Origin: Molanna angustata
Taxonomy: Eukaryota > Arthropoda > Insecta > Trichoptera > Molannidae
Reading direction: 5' to 3'
Length of the DNA: 64,000 bases
Assembly (NCBI GenBank): GCA_963576475.1
Contig: OY754980.1
Location: 2,537,567-2,601,566, forward strand
Positions within the stretch are counted from its first letter, which is position 1. Every line of letters starts with the position of its first letter. The position numbers and the translations under genes are program-made. This document shows, piece by piece, positions 58,775-64,000 of this stretch. A model generated the notes under the pieces. The model worked only from the letters and a program-made list of their open reading frames with translations, was not told where the DNA came from and searched no databases.

Positions 58775-59076
58775 TAAAATGAAAGTGAATTCCATAAGGT
58801 GGTTTGGACATATTGAAAAAATGAATGATGAACGACTGACCAAAAAATATACATGGGTGTAAGAGATGGAGTGAATAGCAGGGGTCGATGGCATGACCAT
58901 GTGAATGATATTTTGAAAGAAGGAAACGTAAGAAGCTTGAATAATCGACGAGCATGTATGAGACAATGCATGGATGTAAAGGAAGCTAGGAATGTGTGTA
59001 AAAATAGAGGCGTATGGTGCTCGGTTCTCTTTGCTTACCCCGTAAGGGATATGGCGTGATGGTATGTATGTATGTA
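58775..59076 (+). pseudogene. 5'-truncated RTE-type LINE with (TATG)n tail
   Basis: Flanked by TGAGCCACAAAG at 58763-58774 and 59077-59088. It encodes, with one frameshift near 58850, KVNSIRWFGHIEKMNDERL and NSRGRWHDHVNDILKEGNV, then RRACMRQCMDVKEARNVC and FAYPVRDMA and stop. It ends GATGGTATG(TATG)n. The tail distinguishes this subfamily from the (TGA)n and (GAA)n types. Confidence 0.85.
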
Positions 59077-59605
59077 TGAGCCACAAAGAATTGAAAGAGA
59101 GCTTTTGAAAAGAATAGAAGTCTGGAAGTTGTCATACTTGGAATTTGTACTTATGGGAGAATAATATGAACTACTGCATTTGTAAATTAAATTGTAAGAT
59201 AATCTTATGACATGTCCTTGACGAAATGCTAACAGAGTCTTTTATTTCATTAACTTTATATATTTTATATTATACACCATCACATAAGGTTTAACGGCGT
59301 ATGAAAGCGATACCCAGAACCGCAGAGTATACAACCTGAGGCCGAGAAGAGCCGACCCAATAGCCAATATAGGCAGTAAGTTGGGATAGTGCCAGGAAGA
59401 TGAAAGAAAAGAAGGTCCAACACCGTGTAAATCAATAATGGCAACTTAAAAGTAGAGCTAAAAAACCTTTCCACAATTCTTATAATATTTACTATTTATT
59501 GAATCATAACTCTACACATTTTAAAAATATAAGATAGCTGCTTTACTAGAATAAATCTGTTCTGAAGCAGCTACCTGTACATTTGTAAATTTATTACATT
59601 ATAAT

Positions 59606-60428
59606 TAGAGATGCCACGAATATTCGGCCATTATTCGGTATTTGGCCTATTCGGACACTTTTTTTAATGTTCGGTATTCGGCCGAATACTGGATACTATT
59701 CGGCCGAATAATAAATGATGGAAAATAAAAACCACATATTATTAAAAAATGCGATATTTTAATCATAAATGACTATATTAATACTTAAAATCTACCAATG
59801 GTAAGTTGTGATGAATAAAAAAAATTTTTTCAGCATTTGTTGACAGTAAACGGTTGCGCTTTTCTTCATAAATAATACCTGCTTCTGAAAAAAGTCTCTC
59901 ACTATAGACACTACTGCCAGGAGACGATAGTCAAATCTTAGTGAATTTTGTCAGGACTGGGTATGATTTTACGTTTGCTGACCACCATTCGTATGGGTCT
60001 GCCGTCCGATTTAGGTGAGCAGTTTTCAAATAAAAATCAATTTCATTTGGCACAGAACTTTTTTCTGTATCTTCATCGTTTTGCTTACCTGTAGCGACTT
60101 CTTCAAAACAGTCCCAAAAGCTGTCGTGTATTTCTTTTTTATTATTTTTTTCAGTTTCATTGGTGTTTCTTTTCTTACAAAGTGGTGAAGAATCATCATC
60201 ATTATCAGTACTGTTTGCTTCATCACAACTCATTTTCAGAGCTTCTATAACAATTTTCTGTCTTGCTCTTTCCGTTTGAACTAATCCCAAGAAACTACTT
60301 TTAAAACGTGGGTCAGAATGTAATTTTATGCACACATCTGCGGCCGAATATTCGGCCATTCGGCCGAGGTGGAAGCCGAATATTTGTTATTCGGTTATTC
60401 GGCCAAATCATTATTCGTGGCAACTCTA
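59606..60428 (-). mobile_element. hAT element, internally deleted, with transposase C-terminus
   Basis: Terminal repeats TAGAGATGCCACGAAT and TAGAGTTGCCACGAAT, flanked by the perfect 8-bp duplication ATTATAAT (59598-59605 and 60429-60436). Subterminal TTCGGCCGAATA palindromes are dense at both ends. The minus frame 60359-59931 is a ZBED/hAT transposase C-terminal part: KLHSDPRFKSSFLGLV, then TADPYEWWSANVKSYPVL. After a frameshift near 59930 the dimerisation motif SSPGSSVYSERLFSEAG and EEKRNRLLSTNAEK follows. The N-terminus (zinc finger and catalytic core) is deleted, so it is non-autonomous. Confidence 0.92.
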
Positions 60429-60536
60429 ATTATAATCACTACACAAGTATAAGATAGCTGATTCACTATCTAGAATAAATCTGTTCTGAAGCAGCTAGCT
60501 GTACGTTTGTGAAGTTATTACATTACTAACAAACAA

Positions 60537-60890
60537 TATAAAACGAGTGGGTTGTGGCCAACGCTAAACTCTCCACTACACAATGAAGCTTCCCCGCTAA
60601 TATTACACTCCAATATCAATATGAAATTAAATAATTGAACATTGCCAAACATAAAAAATTTCTCTTGTTATATAAGTAGGTATATATTATTTTCATACAA
60701 AAATCTATTATTATAAATGTAATTTTTGTTGACCAACTTTGAATGCAGTTTTTTAAAGATTGTTGGTATTGTATAAATAGTTAAATATCTTAAATTTCCA
60801 GGTCGTGAGAGCATTTTATCCATTTTAACAGATGAAATCATGAGTTTAAAATTTTTTAACATTCATTTGTATTAATTTACTATACCATTT
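60537..60890 (-). repeat. Dispersed repeat W, copy 3
   Basis: AAACGAGTGGGTTGTGGCCA, then ACGCTAAACTCTCCACTAC, AATGAAGCTTCC and CTAATATTACACTC match 52930-53040 almost base for base. It diverges after 60690. Confidence 0.7.
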
Positions 60891-62276
60891 TTATATAATA
60901 TATCATTTTTTATACATGGATATAGAGGATTTTTTTCCAATTATTTATTGATTTATGTATTTATTTATTTATTCACTTATTTATCTAATTATTCATTTAT
61001 TTACTTATTTTATCATTGATTTATTTGTTTATTTATATCTTTATATTTTTATCTAAAATTTTCTTTATTTATTCGATCATTGATTTATTTATATGTTATT
61101 TTTTTTCTTTTATTTTCAAAAACTGGAGAAGTTAAATAATTGAATTAAACTTCAAATACGTTTTCTGCTATACACTGAATGAATCCCTAAAATTCAATGA
61201 CAATCCAAATATATAATTTATGTAAATTCTTATGTGAGATATTATTAAATAAATAAATAAATAAATAAATTTTAATTCATAATCCTTCTTGTGTGTGCAC
61301 TAAACAAACTCTAAATTTCATTTCAATATTAAACTTTTTTTTCTCTATTTTTTTCCGGGTGATATTGAATAAATTATAATGCATTAACCTTCTCCAGAAT
61401 AAGCTGAACAAATTCCCAAAGTTTCATAGCAATTGGATGGTTGGTTTGGGAGTCCATCGCTCACATACAAACAAACAAATAAATATACGTAGGTACATCC
61501 ATTTTTATATATAGAAGAATATAATAAATGTAACTAACATAAGTGGTGTAACTTATGTAATTAACCCACATTTTATATCATGTTACATATTTACTTAACT
61601 GCTTTTAAGAAAACAATGATTTATTCCTGTCTAATGTGGCAACTGAAAAGGGTTCTGAACATACAGAATATGTCCACCGACCTAAACCTTTCCAAATTAT
61701 TGTATGTGGAAAGACATTAAAGTGGCAAATTCTGAGCGATGTTAGTGTTTGTAGATAAAGATTCTTTATACATATATAAATTATTTTTTTTATTTATAAA
61801 ATAAAAACATATTCAAAAAACATAATCACAAGATACAGAAAAAGATACTCAATATTAAAAATATATTGTTGCCCCTTACCAGAGTGCAAGCACTCGTATG
61901 TGAATGAGACATTTAAAAACAAAAATTTATATCTACAGAATTATTATTGCTATACAAAATAAGGTGAATATCATTTAAAAATCAGTCAATATTTAATGTC
62001 TATTTTATTTTTCTTTTGAAATTTATTAAATTAAGTAGTCAGTCTCAAATATGTATCGAGTTGAATGTATAATGAATATTTTTGGAGTCAACTTTTGTTG
62101 AAATAATATCTATTCACAATTCAAATTTACTATGTTTTTTTCTTTTGTTGGATTGACATTTTTATCGATGGAGGAGAAGGATTTTGAATTTGATATAGGG
62201 CCATGGTGTATTGAAGATTATAATTATAATGTAAAAATAATAAAATAAATACTGTGAAATATATAAAATATATAAA
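60891..62276. other. AT-rich intron, no gene seen
   Basis: Contains (TTTA)-rich stretches (60945-61100), an (AAAT)n tail (61243-61268) and ACCTTCTCCAGAATAAGCTG-type repeat sequence at about 61390. No coding sequence. Confidence 0.5.
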
Positions 62277-63026
62277 GAACAAAGTGTATTATTACAACAA
62301 CTTTGTCAACTCCGAACATTAGTTGTTATCATCTAAAATAACTCATTTGCGGTTCAGAGTGAATTGTAATAAATTCAAATTATAGAACAAAGTGTATTAT
62401 TACAACACTTTGTCAACTCCGAACATTAGTTGTTATCATCTAAAATAACTCATTTGCGGTTCAGAGTGAATTGTAATAAATTCAAATTATAGAACAAAGT
62501 GTATTATTACAACACTTTGTCAACTCCGAACATTAGTTGTTATCATCTAAAATAACTCATTTGCGGTTCAGAGTGAATTGTAATAAATTCAAATTATAGA
62601 ACAAAGTGTATTATTACAACACTTTGTCAACTCCGAACATTAGTTGTTATCATCTAAAATAACTCATTTGCGGTTCAGAGTGAATTGTAATAAATTCAAA
62701 TTATAGAACAAAGTGTATTATTACAACACTTTGTCAACTCCGAACATTAGTTGTTATCATCTAAAATAACTCATTTGCGGTTCAGAGTGAATTGTAATAA
62801 ATTCAAATTATAGAACAAAGTGTATTATTACAACACTTTGTCAACTCCGAACATTAGTTGTTATCATCTAAAATAACTCATTTGCGGTTCAGAGTGAATT
62901 GTAATAAATTCAAATTATAGAACAAAGTGTATTATTACAACACTTTGTCAACTCCGAACATTAGTTGTTATCATCTAAAATAACTCATTTGCGGTTCAGA
63001 GTGAATTGTAATAAATTCAAATTATA
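62277..63026 (+). repeat. Satellite: seven copies of a 107-bp unit
   Basis: GAACAAAGTGTATTATTACA starts units at 62277, 62385, 62492, 62599, 62706, 62813 and 62920. Spacing is 108 then 107 throughout. The later copies look identical; the first has one extra A. Each unit holds a hairpin (ACAAAGTG...CACTTTGT) and AACATTAGTTGTTATC. It abuts the palindrome at 63025. Confidence 0.97.
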
Positions 63027-63156
63027 TAAAAAAAAAATTGGTTCAATTGAACCCGGTTCAAAGTTTTATTCTGAAATTCAAATATTCTTATAAGAATATT
63101 TGAATTTCAGAATAAAACTTTGAACCGGGTTCAATTGAACCAAATTTTTTTTTATA
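63025..63156. repeat. 132-bp near-perfect palindrome
   Basis: Arms of 66 bp meet with no loop at 63090|63091 (ATTCTTATAAGAAT). The arms differ at only one visible position, in an A/T run. They include GGTTCAATTGAACCCGG and its complement. Such loopless palindromes are unstable and prone to cruciform formation. Confidence 0.92.
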
Positions 63157-63167
63157 AATAACACTGT

Positions 63168-63287
63168 AAGGGCCTTACTTACTATTTGAAATACGAGTTT
63201 AATCCGATGCTAAGTCAGTTTCAGCCATACAAAAAACTGGGTAAGTATCGGCTTAAGCACAAATTGCAAATAGTAAGTAAGGCCCTT
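63168..63287. mobile_element. MITE with 21-bp perfect inverted ends
   Basis: AAGGGCCTTACTTACTATTT(G) is repeated inverted at the right end. AACAC/GTGTT just outside extends the symmetry. The interior CCGATGCTAAG and CCGATACTTAC is weakly inverted too. GGGCC ends resemble the Harbinger-like MITE at 5171. It has no coding capacity. It lies about 500 bases inside intron 1 from the first exon. Confidence 0.75.
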
Positions 63288-63794
63288 GGTGTTTATTAAA
63301 ATATTTAATAAGTTAAGGGGCGTTTTTATACAAGTATCTACCTATTATGCAATAGTTTTGTAATTTAAGAATAAAGAAAACTAAGGTATTCGATGAATGA
63401 ATTGTTTAAAAAAAAAACACTCATTCTCTGAATTTAAACATTTTTAATTTACTGACAAATAATATTTTTTGATAAGCTACGGATGGTTGTATTTCTACCT
63501 TATTATTAAAATGAATTTATTATCTTGATGAAAATATATATGTATAATCAACTGGATGATGACATAGATTAATTAAGATTGTTTAATTTTGACAATTGTA
63601 TGGGTGTATAAATAAATAAACCAAAATTGTAGCCTTATAAATGTAAACAAATATACTATGACAAATAGATTTAGAGCAAAGGAAATCGAAATAAACTTGC
63701 ATTTGTTTGCAATTACACATGTGAAAATTTTGATTATACATGATCAAATAACAGTGATGATTCACGAATAATATAAATAAATATAGATACGCAC

Positions 63795-63901
63795 CTTATA
63801 ACAAATAACACCATTGCACAAAAACATACTAATACTGCTAAAACTGATAACAAATTAGATAATTCGGTAAATGTTATTGCAGACACCGATGCCGCACTCA
63901 T
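63795..63901 (-). CDS. Host gene, coding exon 1 (membrane anchor); CGRRF1-like
   Basis: First coding exon of a host gene on the minus strand. The ATG at 63899-63901 has a good animal context (AAAATGA). An in-frame ATG 48 bases upstream (63949) would add 16 residues and cannot be excluded. The exon encodes 35 residues plus two bases of an Arg codon. Residues 14-35 (starting LSNLLSVLAVL) form one hydrophobic helix, so the product is probably anchored in an ER or other internal membrane. The donor is AG|GTGCGT (phase 2). Exon 2 at 55104 starts with the single base needed to complete the AGG codon. An N-terminal anchor before a basic region matches the known layout of CGRRF1, a membrane RING-type E3 ligase. 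Promoter and 5' UTR are not resolvable: only about 100 bases lie upstream. Confidence 0.68.
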
Positions 63902-64000
63902 TTTTATTAAATTTGAAAAATAATAACTAAACAAAACATAAATGGTCACATCGCGTTGCGAAAAATTTCGAAATAATTATTTGAACAATACGAAATGTCA

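Overview
The window is AT-rich animal DNA, most likely from an insect. The evidence is two families of tRNA-derived SINEs, abundant RTE and Jockey/CR1-type LINEs, Harbinger, hAT and Helitron elements, and spliced genes with GT-AG introns. I cannot name the order with confidence. A lepidopteran or hemipteran with a large repeat-rich genome would fit. Nothing prokaryotic is present, and I see no CRISPR array or operon.

One host gene runs along the minus strand through the whole window. Its first three coding exons are at 63795-63901, 54947-55104 and 1944-2118, and their reading phases join exactly. The 146 or so residues they encode start with a single membrane anchor. They resemble the N-terminal half of CGRRF1 (cell growth regulator with RING finger domain 1). 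The RING domain would lie to the left, outside the window. Everything else is intron: about 8.7 kb in intron 1 and 52.8 kb in intron 2, filled with nested mobile elements and satellites.

Layout along intron 2, left to right. 2.4-8.7 kb holds old DNA-transposon relics, SINEs and a Jockey LINE. 8.7-13.3 kb holds a LINE tail and three tandem arrays. 14.2-20.5 kb is a two-gene Harbinger element whose transposase and Myb/SANT-like genes are both open. It carries an RTE and a Jockey fragment nested inside its introns. 21.6-22.2 kb is a 45-bp minisatellite. 22.8-23.7 kb is a GC-rich, hairpin-rich island of unknown identity. 26.2-31.5 kb holds two Helitron copies, one split by a LINE. 32.3-37.8 kb is a run of LINE fragments. 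40.3-41.5 kb is a non-autonomous element carrying two further insertions. 43.1-44.7 kb holds degenerate tandem arrays. 45.1-46.3 kb is a Helitron inside a SINE. 48.1-52.5 kb is a hAT element interrupted by an almost full-length RTE. Intron 1 (55.1-63.8 kb) adds a 5'-inverted RTE, a deleted hAT, a 107-bp satellite and a near-perfect 132-bp palindrome.

The most useful signals come from comparing copies. Target-site duplications, and empty versus filled sites, fix many insertion boundaries to the base. They give a relative order of events and define at least one Helitron family by its ends. All element assignments come from reading the sequence; no database search was possible.
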